A stretch of 64,000 nucleotides of DNA. Origin: Candidatus Nanoarchaeia archaeon (GTDB taxonomy: Archaea; Nanobdellota; Nanobdellia; Woesearchaeales; SKIA01). Under the pieces are notes generated by a model. It was not told the origin of the DNA and did no database searches. It saw nothing but the letters and a program-made list of their open reading frames with translations. The position numbers and the translations under genes are program-made. Shown here piece by piece: positions 22,270-37,200 of this stretch. The DNA lies in NCBI GenBank assembly GCA_028279685.1, contig JANQNG010000065.1:39877-103876 (forward strand), in the 5' to 3' direction. The number at the start of each line of letters is the position of its first letter. Position 1 is the stretch's first letter.

Positions 22270-25200
22270 AAATTCTTCTCAATGCTCGTTCAAGACTTGA
22301 TAACTTACGGGCTAAAATTTTAGAGCTAGATAGAAAAAAGCAAAGTATACAGACATTTTGGGAAGATCTTTATGCACGCTATCAGACAGGAAGTATCACA
22401 TCAGAACAATTCTTTTCGATATCAAAAGAGGAATTAGGAACTAAAGAGCCTGCTGTTGCTATTGCAAACATCAGCCACAAAATAGAGAGATCAAAAGAAA
22501 AAGCGGAATCTCTTAAAATAAAACTTGCTCAAAAACCAGTAAATTTGAATTTCAATACAGGTTTTGTTGGAGCATTCATTGTTCTTGTGGTTGGTTTGTT
22601 TTTAATGAATTATTTTGGGTTTACTGGTGCTTTGCTTGGATTACAAGAAGCTGATGAAATCTCATTAGACATATCATTCGACGAATCAACAACATATCTT
22701 GTTCAAATAGAAGATACTATTACATCATTTTCAATTGATGGTCGTCTAATAGGTGATGGTGTTGCAGAAGTTTATCTCATTTATGAAAATGAGCGTTATC
22801 TTGTTGCACATCTTGATGCAAATGATCTTGGAGGTGGATTGCCGCTAATATCTGGTAATGTTGTTGGTATTATAGATGATGTTAATGAATCAGAAGAGAA
22901 CATATCAGATATTATTGAAAATAACGACACAATATTGAATGAAAGCGCTGTCGAAAATATCATAGAAGAAGTTAGTGATTCTGTTGGAGAAACAACAAAT
23001 ATTACAGAAAGTAATGAAACTTCTCTAAATATTTCTCTTAATATAGGTGAATGGAACATCACCAATATCACAATAGAAAACACCACAACAGACATTACTA
23101 ACATTTCTGTTGAAAATATCACAAACATATCTTTAGAAAACATCACAGAAATTACAAAAGTGACAAATATCTCTATGGAGAACATAACAGATGTCAAGGA
23201 GATAGAGAATATTTCTGTAGAAGATTTAACAAACACAACGAATATATCAAATATCACCGTCTCTAACGTCACTGAGACAGAGGAAGAAGAGGGCCCTCAA
23301 AACCCTGCTCTCTTCTTTCCTTTTTCTTTTTTTTGTGAAGAAACATGCAAAAATCTCGAAGTGAAAGGTCCTCTTGTGCTTGAAATCAGATTGGACGAAG
23401 GTGTTATTCTGGAACTTGAGAAAGCAACATATCAAGTAAAAGAAGAAATACCAGAAGAAGAACCCATCGATTCAAGTATGACACCAGAAGATCTAACTTT
23501 TGTTGTCGATAAAGAAAGCTACACAATAGGAGAAAAAGTACATCTTACCATCATACCTGCAGGAAGTTTGTTTTCTATTCATGTTGAGAGTCCTTCAACC
23601 AGTTTCTTCACAACAACACCTGAATTTGAAGTATATGAAGCAGGAACATACATTATTAACATGCTAATTATCTATCAAGATATATCAAGAAGAATAAAAA
23701 AAGACATTGTTGTTGGCAACATATCAAATGAAACAGTTCTTGATTTGAATATCACAGAAATAACAAATGAAACATTGGTTGCTGAGCTCAAAAAGAGAAT
23801 AAATCTTACAAAAGTGAAAGAGGAAGTAATTGAAGAGGTTGTGCAAAAAGAGAAAGCAAGAGTGATTGTCAAGTACAAAAAAAGCTTTCTTGAACAGTAT
23901 AGAGAAAAGAAAACCCAACAAATCACTGAAGAAAAACCCGAAAAGAAAGGCTTAGTTAGCGTTGCTGGTGCTGCAATAGATGTTATGGAGGAATTTGCGT
24001 TTGAAGCTACACAAACAGGCAATATCTCATTAAATATTTCAGATTCTGAAGTGTTTGCTACTGCTGTTGTGAATGCTACAGAACTTGAGGAACTTGCTTA
24101 TACTTCTGTTGTAGAAGAAGTGTTTATTGACCAACCACTTTCTTTGTTAGCAGAAGAATCAAAATCTGTTATGGGTGTGGATTACGCTGTCGAACAAAAT
24201 CACACAGGTGATGGTGTTGCTGTTTGTGTAATTGATACAGGAGTTGCAAACATAGCATACACAGCAGGTTATAATTTTGTTGATGATAATGAAGATGTGC
24301 TTGATGTGTTGGGCCATGGTACGAAGGTAGTAAACACTATTTTGAATGTTAGTCCAGAAATATCATTATATGTTGCAAAAGTAATTGGCGATGATGGTAT
24401 TGGTTATGAAAGTGATGTGCTTGATGCATTGTTTTGGTGTTATGAGCAAGATGTTGATGTTATTTCTATGAGTGTGGGTGCTGGAGCATATGCAGGATAT
24501 TGTAATCAGAATGTGGTAGGTTCTTTTGCTAATGAATTAGTAGATGAAAATATATTTTTTGTTGCTGCTTCAGGCAATGATGGTGGAGATTTCATCAAAG
24601 CTCCTGCGTGTGCGATGAATGTCACAGCAGTTGGAGGAAGTACAAAACAAGACACTATTTGGTCTCAAAGCAGCTTGAATGGTGTTATTGATGTAGTTGC
24701 TCCTGCAGAGAATATTCTAATAAAAGGAATCTCTGAAGATGAAACTGTTTCTGGAACCTCTTATGCAGCTGGTTTTGTAACAGGCAGTGCTTCGTTGCTT
24801 TTAGAATGGAATAATACACTCAACAATTCTTTTTTGCTTAACGATTATTTGAAAAACACTTCTGTGATAATTGATGATGTTCGTGGTAGTTTCTATCGTG
24901 TTGATATAGAAAATGCTCTGCTCGGAATACTAAATAATGTGGTGATTGAGGAGAACATCACTGAAGATGATTCTTGGCAACCCCCAGAACCTCGTTATAT
25001 TCCCCTTACTCTTGAAGAAGATATGAACACAGGAGGTATCAATCATGTGTTTCTTACCACAGATTATCCTGCTGTCTATGATGATGCTTTGATTATTTAC
25101 ACGAACAGCACTATTGACTGCAGGGTTGGCAATTATTCGGGTGATGTTCTTTATTTGAACTATTATTGGTATAGAAATGATGATTTGATTGATCTTTCAG

Positions 25201-28200
25201 GTTATTCTGCTGATAATACATCACGATTGAATAGCACTCGCTTCTATAAAGGAGATGAAATAATTTGTGGTGTTGTACCTACAAACAGCACAGGCAATGG
25301 AGTGCAAGTAAACTCTACATTAAGAAAATTCATAGCAAACAATGTTACTGAGTGGCAAAATATGACGCTTGTTTATATGAATGAAACAAACCAATCAGGA
25401 AATATCACGTTGAAGAATTTTAGAGATTATGTTGTTGGATGGTGGATGTTTCAGAACGACACTTCAGATTATGGTCCTCAAGATAATGATTCTCATTTCA
25501 TAGATGTGCTGGGATTGAATAACATTTCAAGATTTAATTTTACAAATGATAAAGTGTTGAACTATACAGTAGGATATTATAATGGCTCAGATATGGGTGC
25601 TTATTTCAACGAATCACAACAGATGTTTGCCAACATAGAAGATAGTGATCAACAGAATTTGGATATGGGATATGCTGATTTTATGATTGAAGTATGGGTA
25701 AAGAACAACGATACTCTTGGAAATGATAATGACATCTACACAATCACATCAAAGCTAGAAGAGTCGTATAAAAGCGGTATTATTTTTGCTATTAGAGGCA
25801 ACACCTATAACGGTTCAATGCTCAGACTATATGATTCCTCATCAAATGTGGTTAATATAACGCCAGATAGTTCTTCTTATAATGATATACTTTCAGATAA
25901 TCAATGGCACTATGTTGTGAGTGTTGCAGATCGCGATGGTAATGGTTCGATTTTCATCGATGGAACTGAAGTAGGTGCTGGTGATATTTCTGGATTTTCA
26001 GATGCCGATTTAGACAATGCTTTTGCATTCCAAATAGGAAGATGGAACGATAGTTATTATCTCAATAGCACCATATCTCAATTAAGGATCAGCAAATTTG
26101 GTTTAAATGGGTTGCCTAAGAACATCGGAAATTTTATTCTTGCTATGAATAATTCCTGGAAAGAGATAGAGAATATTTACGTTCCTCAAGGTAACGCAAC
26201 GTCAAAAATATATGATACGCGAAAAATCACGTCTTTAATGAACATTTCTTGGACTGAAGATTATTGCTATAGTGAACGATTTGGAGATTGTTCAACAGAC
26301 AACATGACAAGTATTGTTGGTATATGGCACATGGATGATCAAGTGAATACTTCTGGGGAGAACATCACAGATGCGAGCGGAAACGACATTAATGGTATGT
26401 TATATGAAACAGCTATGTGTGATGTAAATGGCAAACTTGGTCGTGGTTGTGCATTAGATGAAACTGACTTTATTAGTTTAGGCACTAGTGTAGATGACAA
26501 TTTTGCGGATGGATTTACTATTGCTGCTTGGATTTATATCAATGACACAGGAAGTAATAACACCATTGCTTCTAATTACAATGGAACAGCAGGCGCTGCG
26601 GCTGATAGAGATGGTGTTGTATTTACAGTGGATCAATACGGCCGTGCTAGGATTATTAACCTTGATGGTGGTGCTGGTTATGTTGGAAGATCAACAGATA
26701 ATGATACTGTAAGATCTGGTAAATGGTATCATGTTGTTGGTATGTGGAATGGTACATTTCAAATAGCTTCGTTCACTGTTTATGTGAATGGAGAGAAGAA
26801 AGACGAGCACACCATTCTTGGAGGATCTCCTAATAGTGTTGATGAGTCAGATAGACCATTAGAGATTGGAAGGAATCTTCCTTCAGATGGATATAGAGAT
26901 TACTTTAACGGTACTATTGATGAGCTTCTTATTTTTTCGAGACATCTCGCAGAGTCAGAGATAAAAGAAATATATCTCCGTGGTGTAAACAGATTAAAAA
27001 TACAGCAACGTTCAGGTTCTGGATTTACTCTGGAAGAACATCCAAGAACAATATTTGGCTGGGCTGGAGGCGATCTTGAAGACACGATCGGCACAAGAAC
27101 AATAACGAACAATGGTGGTGCTTTGTTTGATGAAGGTTATGTTGGAAAGGGAATTACTTTTAATGGATCTCAATATCTTTCAACAACTACAATAACCAAC
27201 ATTTCTATTAATGAGTCATTTGCTGTTAGTTTGTGGGTTAATCCAGAAGATACAACGGATGCAGGAATTTTTGCAAAAGGAAGCACTGATAGATTTACTA
27301 TTTACAGAGAAGGTTCTGATGTGAGAACAGGTTTTAACAATGGAGCAGCTGCTTATGCAAAATCAGGGACACTTTCATCGAATGAATGGAGTCATGTCTT
27401 AGTAAGTTACAATGGATCTGGCGGAACTCAGTTGTATATTAATGGAGAAATACAATCGGGCACGAGCTCACCAAGCAGCATTGCATCCACAACAGATGTT
27501 GTTATTGGAGCGTCATCTTCGAGTTCAGGAAAATTTACGGGTTCTATTGATGAAGTTTATGCGTTTGATTATTATATGACTCAAGAAGAAGCTGAGAAGA
27601 TCTACAATTCATACTCTGATTTTTCTGATTGGGCTGGCGAAGATCCTGTGCATAATTGGTGTAAGGATGATCCTAACGCAACATTATGTCTTGATTTCTC
27701 AGAAGGCAAAGGTAATGTGACGTATGATGAATCAGGAAATAGTAATGATGGACGTTTTGTTGGTGCATCATTCACGAACAAAGGCAAGCACGGAAGAGGA
27801 TTAGCTTTCGATGGTGTTTATGATTATCTTTCGATTCCTGATAACGATATGCTCCGATTTGATGCAGACACACAAAATTTTAGTATTTGTGTTTGGCTCA
27901 AAAGAAATGAATCTGGTGTCGTTCGCGAAATTATTAATAAATTAGAGGACGTAAGTGATGGATGGAGATTATCTCTTACTACTTCAGATACTGCAAAATT
28001 TGATATTACAGGATCAGTCACTATAGAAACAGACTCGAAAATCAATGATAATCAATGGCATCATCTTTGTGTTGTCATAGATCGTGACGATCAAGGAAAG
28101 ATCTATCTTGATGGAATAAGGGATGGAGAATCTGTTGAAATTAGTGGAAATGCCATGAGTACAACAGGAGCTGTCTGGATCGGCACTAATTATTCATTAA

Positions 28201-31200
28201 GTGATTTTTTCAACGGCACGTTGGATTCTATAACAATATACAATAAAACATTAACAGGAGATGAAATTTATCAACGATATCGTAGAGGAGCAGCTTTGCA
28301 TAACGCAACAAATTCACAACTTGGTGAAGTTTCACGATTTGTCGAATACAGAGCAGTCATGGAAACTGATGATATCAACATAACACCTTTGGTACAAGAT
28401 ATAGCATTACAGCAAGGCAATTTTTCTGCTGTGGTGAAGAATCACCCTCCTCAAAAACCTTCTCCAACATTTCCCTTGAATCTGGAGTTCATTAATGCTA
28501 ATACAACGTTCATAAATTGGACAGAGACACCACAAGATCCTGACTTTTTATTAGGACTGAATGTCCCTACGAACGGTGTTGTTGTAGGATATTGGACATT
28601 CGATAATTATCTCAACGACAGCAGCAATTATTCAAATAACTTATCAGGCAATGGACTTGATGGAGATGAATTTGTTCCTTCATTAAGCGGCACGGGATTG
28701 GCCTTTGATGGTGTTGATGATTATTTGCTTACTGAAGGAATAGATATTAACGGAACTCACCAGAGCCTCAATATGGAATTAGATGATTTCATGGTTGAAG
28801 TGTGGTTTAAATCAGAGGAAGGAAATTATACAGGAGATCCTGATTTGTATGGAAAAAATGCTGATGGCAGCGGAGCAGAATATGCAATAGGTATCGCGCA
28901 AGGAGATGCTGCTTCTGGAAACGGAGGTAAGATCCGTGCAGAAATATATAACCAATCAGGTGATAGTGTGAGTGTTTACGGAGATTGGGTTGTAGAAACG
29001 TATACTTGGCACTATGCTGTTATGGTTGTAGATAAAGACAACAAGTTAAGTTTGTACTATGACGGTGAACTCTCACAAAACACTGGCGATATATCAGACA
29101 TAGGCAATCTTAGCACAAATAATTCTGTATTGATTGGTCAGAGTGTTATTGGAACTAATGATTTCTTCAATGGTAGCATAGATCAGATTCGTGTAACTAG
29201 ATTTGGTGTCGATGGTCTTGACAACGGGGCTATTGGTGATTGGATTAAGGATACGTATGAGCGAGAAGTAATGCGCTATGAACTGCTTGTTGATAATAAC
29301 AGCGATTTTCGCAGTCCAGAATTTGCTCATGTAGGTGTATATAACATTTCTGCATTGACGTATCATGATGATGAACACACTATTTTCTATGAATCTTTTG
29401 ACTCAAGAGAAAGTGTCGAAAGGAATGGTGGTACTATATATGATAATGTGAGTTTTGTTGATGGTGCTCTGAGCACAACAGATGGTGCGGTTTCTTTCGA
29501 AGGCGCTAATGGGTATATTCGATATTATAATGACGAGGATAATTATGATGTGGGTTCAGATAGTTTCACTATTGAGTTTTGGTTGAAATACGATTATAAT
29601 TATGGTAATGATGTGATTATGGCGAAGAGAAACAATATTGGTACTGGTGCTGCTGCTCCAGGGTATCTTCTTTATATTAATGGAGATGATTTAAGATTGG
29701 TTCTATCAGATGGTGCGACGAAATTCGCAAGTTACATACATACCAGCGGTTCTGCATATACTGATTGGACGCATTTTATGGTTTCTTTTGATCGTGTTAA
29801 AGGTGTTGCTACGCCTTATGTCAATGGAAAAAAAGGATCACATCCCGCAGATATTTCCTCCCTTACAGGTTCATTCGACTCAAGCTACAGGCTTTCTTTT
29901 GGAGACGATTCTTCTGCTTCTGGCTCAAATTTTAATGGAAGTCTTGATGAGGTGAGAATTACAAGAGGTATTGCTAAAGTTCCTCACCATCACGTCGTTA
30001 ATGCATCACATAATCAAACGGATGCTTCTCTTTTCTTAGATCAATGGTTTTATTGGAAAGTCAGAGCCTTTAATCTCGATGATAGAAATGAATTTGGAGA
30101 ACAAATATATTCTTATGATGGAGACCCTTGGAGTGTTACATCATCTTTTCGTGTTGATTCAGCAGAGCCATCTGTGGTGATTGATGTTCCTGATTCCATG
30201 GTAAATTATTCGATCAGTAATTTCAGAGTGAATTTTACATTAACTGAAATAAGTCCTGATACTTGTAAGTTGTATATTAATGATTCCTCTAATGATTTAA
30301 CAGTTAGAGATACCATGGTGCTTAATGATTCTTCAGAGTATAGCAATACATGTCGTACAGGATGCAGTATGGATTTCAATGCAACAGTATTAGCACAAGG
30401 ATGGTATAATCTTTCTGTTTGGTGTAACGATTCGGCAGGTAGGGAAAACTGGACTGATAATGTGACATTCAGTATTGATTTGAGTACACCACAGATTAAT
30501 GTGACGACAGGAGAGACTAATATTACGTTGCCGAATGGTACATTAGCGAATTTTTCAGGAGGAGCAGTGCTTATTGGTGATAATTTAACTATTAATGCTC
30601 TTGTGGAAGATTCTTTTGGTACGGTGACGAGTGTGTGGGCTGTGATTTGGGAGGGTGTTGTTGGATTATCAAATATTTTATGGCAAGGATTCTTGGATTT
30701 TGTTTCAGGAGATCTCTGGAGCACAACAATAGAAATCAATGAATCTTTTAATCAGTCAGTGTATAATATTACGATTCAAGCCAACGATAGTAGTATTTCT
30801 GGTGGTCTGTTTGCTGATCGTATTGCGAGTCCGAAGCTTGATTATTTGGTTGCGTGGTGGAAGTTGGAGTCGAATAATACTAATGCTTCTGGTACTTGGA
30901 CATTGAGTGAGACAGGATCAGCATATGATGCTAATCTTACTGAATCTGGAGGTAATTACAGTGCTGGGAAAATCAGTAGTGGTATGTTGTTTAATGGCAC
31001 AGAGTATCTGAATGTGAGTTCGTTTGATGATCCTTTGACGGCGGTTGAGTTGTGGGTGTATAATAGTTCTTTAGGTGTATGGAGACATTGGGTGAATGCT
31101 TCAGGTACGTTGTATGAGGATGGTTATGTAACGACAGGATTGGAAATTCCATTGGATAATACTACTGGTGATTTGTTGATTGGTTATGATGGTAATGATT

Positions 31201-34200
31201 ATTGGAACGGCACATTGGATGCGGTGAGGATATATAACGAGAGCTTAAGTGCAGACGAAGTTTACAGCAGATTTGTTTCCTCAAGAGACGGTTATGACTA
31301 TGATAATGGATTAGTTGCTTATTACTCATTCGATGAGAATAATGGGACTACGGTTAATGATGATAGTTTGAATAGTAGTAATTTGAGTATTGATGGTACG
31401 AGTTGGACGAGCGAGGGTCGTTTTGGTAATGCGTTGTTATTTGATGGTGTGGATGATATTTTGAATAGAAGTTCTTATCTTGATGAAATAGTTACGACAA
31501 CAATTTGGGTGTACAATTCCAGTTTAGGCTCTTGGAGACACTGGGTGAATAGCAGCGGAACGTTCTATGAAAACGGCGTAGCAAACACCACTGCTTTGTA
31601 TATTCCTGTTGATAATGGAACAGGTGATTTATTGGTTGGCTATGATGGTAATGATTACTGGAATGGCTTCCTCGATGATCTTCGCATCTACAACAAGAGT
31701 TTTTCTGCAGAAGAGATTTGGCGTTTATATGCAGGAGGTTCTTCTGTGTACTTGCCTGATCAATCTACAAATGGCTCAGAGTCTCCTGCGTTTCAGCTGT
31801 ATGTGCATCAACCTCCTGTTGCAGATTATGTTTACATCACTGATGACGAGAATAGCACAGATTATATTTATGAAAATACAACAGTGTATTGTCATACAGG
31901 AAATCAGTCATCTGCTGGCGATTATTCATATTATCGATGGTATGTAAATAATACCCTTGTTGAGGAGATGAACAATTCACAATCATTGACAGGAGATTAT
32001 TTTAGCAAAAGGGATACTATTTTTTGTAGCATGTTCTTCAGAAACAACTCTGATAGCACAACATATTGGATAAATTCAACTGAACGTTGGATTCATGAGA
32101 CAACAGAAGGTGACTTTGGAAACGGCACTTTTAATGGAACAAACAACACTTTATCTTCTGGCAGTCTTGTACTTGAACGTTTTAATAGCACAGAGTATAT
32201 GCAGAATGGTACATGGACATCACCAGTAATTGATGTTAGACAAAATGCCTCAGCGGTTACAATAGAATATGGTGCTGATATGCCTCGTTCTTCATATTAT
32301 TATCAAACCAATTTGACGTTTGGTTGGGCAGGCAATGATTCAAATGATTATGTCGGTGGTTTGTCAGGAACTGTTGGTGACGGTCTTATCACAGGTAATA
32401 ATTGGAGCATTTTTCCTGATAATAATGCAACATTCTTTAATGGCACACAGAATTTAACATTCGTATATGCTGACGCATTGAGTTCGCTGAGTTATTGGTA
32501 TTGGAATCTAACAGACTGGTTATTTATCGTGAATGTTTCGAGCACCGTGTATGTTAATGGTATTGTAGGCAACGATCATCAATATGTAAATCATAATGGC
32601 ACAGGAATTATTCTTGGAGTGAATGTTTCTGGTGATTATTTGAATGGATCTATTGATGAAGTTCATGTATGGAATAGGAGCTTAACTGCTGCTGAAGTAT
32701 CTTCCTTGTATAATATTTCGAAGATAAAATATCCTGTTGCTATGCAAACAAGAGCAGGTAGTTATTACAACGACCCTGATGAAGATTTAATCTTTGGCTG
32801 GCATGGAGAGGACACAAAAAATTATGTTAGTGGCTTGTTTGGTGTTGAAACAAATGGTGTTGTTGCAGGAGATGCAGAAGGGTATTTAGGAAGAGGCACT
32901 GTATTTGATGGCACGGATGATGTGCTGAATTTTTCAGGTATTGAAAATAATATGTCTGTTTCCGCATGGGTGTTCAATAGTACTCTTGGAGAATGGAATT
33001 ATTGGGTTGAGAGTGCTGGTGCTTTCTATGTTAATGGTGTTACTAATACTTCTTTTATTAGTTTGCCAGTAAACATTTCTTCTGAGAGTGTGTTGATAGG
33101 CTATAATAGCTCTTATTATTTTACTGGCTCTGTTGATGAGGTTCATATCTGGCGAAGAGCATTATCTTCGACTGAAATAGCTGACTTATATACGAATTAC
33201 ACACAACATTGGGGTGCTTGGGTTGACTCAACAGGTAATGCATCACAATATCATTTGAATGGAACAAACATAGTCAATCTAACGTACAATAGCAGTAATG
33301 AAGAAAATAAGAGATATGTGCAATATCGTGTTTTGATTGAGACGTTGCATGCAAATGTAACTCCTGCAGTGACTGATGTGGTTATGAAGCAACAGAATTA
33401 CAATGTTTCTGTCTTCAATACAGAACCATATGACAATATCACATTAACCGCTCCATTTCATAGTTCTTATCAACCAGATGGTGTAATATTATTCAATTGG
33501 TCTAATCAATCTGATGATGACAATGATGTGTTGAGAACGCATTTTCAGTTGGCAAATGAAACAACATTTAATAGTACATCATTGATCGCTAATTTCACCA
33601 TTTATTGGTTGAGCAGAACAGAAAAAATAACTGCGACAAAAGCATTGCCAACAGAGGGATTAGTTGCCGCTTTAGGATTTGATAAACAATGGATGAATGG
33701 CACTCATGCATTAGATGTTTCTGGAACATATAATGGATCGATATCTGGTGCGGTAAATACCACAGGTCTAGTCGATGAAGCACTATCTTTTGATGGTGTC
33801 AATGATTATGTTAATGTTGGTGAGTTTAATGATAGTATTGTTTCAATTAGTCTCTGGGTCTATAATGTAACACTAGGTTCTTGGAGATTATGGGTGAATG
33901 TCTCAGGAACATTCTATGAGAATGGATTACTCAACACAACACCAATATATTTACCTATTGAAAATTCAACAGGTGATTTGTTGATTGGTTATGACGGCAC
34001 TGATTATTGGAATGGATCCATAGATTCAGTTCATATCTGGAACAGATCTTTATCTGCTTCTGAGGTGTGGGATCTCTATGCTGCACCTTCACCATACGTT
34101 GCACAGTGGAATAATCTTTCCGATGATACTTATTATTGGCGTGTGAGATCTGATGATAATGACACTCTATTGGATGATGTTTGGGAGAATAGATACAGTA

Positions 34201-37200
34201 ATTGGACAGGTTATCATACAGTATCAGTCGATACAAACATGCCTAACATTATACAAGATCAACCTTCTGCGTGGATTAACTTGAGTGGCGCGAATGTGAG
34301 ATTCAATTTTACGGTCACAGATGATAGTGTTGATACTTGCGGATTGTATGTGAATGATTCGTCAGATAACAGTGCTGTATTGAAGAGTACTATTGAATTT
34401 TATGCTCAAGATTGCTCTTCAGGATGTGCTCGTGAATTTAATGCTACACAATTATCACAAGGTTGGTATAATTGGAGTATTTGGTGTAATGATAGCAGTG
34501 TTTGGGATGTGTGGACAGATAATATAACCTTTGCTGTAGATTTAAGCGCTCCGCAAGTTAATGTGACGACAGGAGAGACGAATATTACGTTGCCAAATGG
34601 TACATTAGCGAATATTACTGGAGGTGCAGTTCTTGTTGGTGACAATCTAACCATCAATGCTGTAGTGCAAGATCCTTTTGGTACGGTGACGAGTGTGTGG
34701 GCTGTGATTTGGGAGGGTGTTGTTGGATTATCAAATATTTTATGGCAAGGATTCTTGGATTTCGTTTCAGGGGATCTTTGGAGCACAACAATAGAAATCA
34801 ATGAATCGTTCAACCAATCAGCATATAACATCACCATACAAGCAAACGATACTTCGATCACAGGAGGTTTGTTTGCTGATAGGATTCAAAGTGTCGCATT
34901 GGATAATCTTGTTGCCTGGTGGAAGTTGGAGAGTAATAATACTAATGCTTCTGGTACATGGACATTAGATGAGACGAGTAATGATCATGATGCTAATTTG
35001 ACTGATATATCAGGAGAATACAGTGCTGCAAGAATAGATAATGGTTTATTGTTTAATGGCACAGGTTACTTGAATGTAAGTGGTTTTGTCGATACATTGA
35101 CAACAGTAGAGTTGTGGGTGTATAATAGTTCTTTAGGTAGTTGGAGGCATTGGGTGAACAGTTCAGGCACGTTATATGAAGATGGCTATGTAACAACAGG
35201 ATTAGAAATTCCATTAGATAATACTACTGGCGATTTGCTTATTGGCTATGACGGCAACGATTACTGGAACGGCACACTTGACGAAATCAGAATCTACAAC
35301 ACAACACTATCTGCTGACGAAGTCTACAGCAGATACGTCAGCACAAGAGATGGTTATGATTATGATAATGGATTAGTTGCTTATTTTTCTTTTGATCAAA
35401 ATAATGGCACCGCAGTAGATGATGTGAGCCTAAATAATTTCACAGGCGTATTGCTTGACGCAAATGCATCAGATAGTAATGGTGCTGATTCACCTACGTG
35501 GTCGAACTATGGACATTCAGGTGCTGGATTAATATTTGATGGTATTGATGATTATGTGAATGTAAGCAATGATTCAGCGTTTAATGTACAATCCGAATTA
35601 TCTCTTGGTGCGTGGGTAAAATCGACGAGTGATGGTTTTATTATTGTTAAAGATCCTCCAATGGAAGAGGTTGCAAGTGATGCTGGAACTGGATTGAGTG
35701 TTGAGTTGGTTGATGATGTCTATGTGTTGAAGAACAACATGATCACATATTATATTGATGCACATGACGGTTTGCAATTAACTAATGTTTGGCCTGATTA
35801 TTGGGAATATCACGAATTGTGTATCTTTACTGATAAAGAAGTTTGCTTTGATGGCGTCTATGGTTGGATCGAAGAGGTTGCTGTAGATTATATTAAATTA
35901 TTAGGAACAACGACAAAAGACGATTTGACATTAACATTAGAATACATCCTCTACTATGATCAGGAAGAGATCGTGCTTAACCCAACAATCACTAGCTCTG
36001 GCGTGTATTATAACACAAAAACATATTGGAAGATCAAAGACATCAACATTGCAGGAGATACTGCTAATGATAACATCATTATTCCAAGGATTTCAGGAGA
36101 GACAGCATATGCTTTAGCAACATTTGATCAAACATTAACTTCAGCTGATTTTGCTGAAAACTGGATTGAACTAAAGGATACTAAAGCAGAAAAGCTTTCA
36201 AGAACAAGATGGAATGTTGAATCAGCATACGATTTCATATTAGATGTTGAGAATTCAAATATATTCCTAGAGTTTGATACTAGAACAATAGATAAGAACG
36301 ATCCTATCATGCTTTCAATGAAATGGATAGACCTTGATGATAGCGATGCGAATGTGACGTTTGATGGAATAACAGACAATAGTGCATACGGTAGCAGTAT
36401 TACTTCTGGTGATTTCAATGGTGATGGAATAGAAGATGTGTTTCTCGGAGCTTATGGTTCTGATGGTGTAGGAAGTAATTCAGGAGCCGTATTTATCTAC
36501 TTTGGAAGTCAAAACGGAACAATAAATGAAACTGACGCTAATGTTACCTTAAATGGCACTATTGATAGCACTTATTTTGGATATGCAATCGGTGCAGGAG
36601 ATATTAACGGCGATAGTAAGGATGATGCTATTGTTGGTGCTTGGATAGATGATCAAGGAGCAACGAATGCCGGAATAGCGTATGTATTCTTTGGAGGCAG
36701 TACAGGACTCATCAATGATACTAATGCAGATGTTGTCTTTAATTGCACTATGGGTTCGAAATTCTTTGGATATGGTGTAGCATCTGGTGACTTTAACGGC
36801 GACTCAATTGCAGACGCTGTTATCTCAGGATATGGTTCTGGTGCAACATCAGGTAGTGCTTATGTGTTCTTTGGAGATTCATCTCTTTCAGGAGTTTATA
36901 ACCATAGTGAAGCTAATTTTACTATGAATGCATCAACTACAGGAGTGAATTTCGGGAAGGATATTGCATCTGGTGATTTCAATGGTGACGGAAAAGATGA
37001 TGTGCTTGTTGGATCAGATGGGGAAGATACTGGAGGCAATAATCAAGGAAGAGCTTATGTGTTCTTTGGCGGTCAGACAGGATATATAGAGGAAACTGAT
37101 GCTAATGTCACTCTTGATGGAACAGTTGATGATGCGTTGCTTGGAGAATCAGTAGCATTAGGTGATTTCAATGGCGATGACAAATATGATGCTTTAGTCG

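Noticed and set aside
23000..23290. Short tandem repeats in the NIT/NIS-rich part of the giant gene as a CRISPR-like array
   Set aside because: The repeats are irregular, coding and in frame; there are no spacers of constant length.
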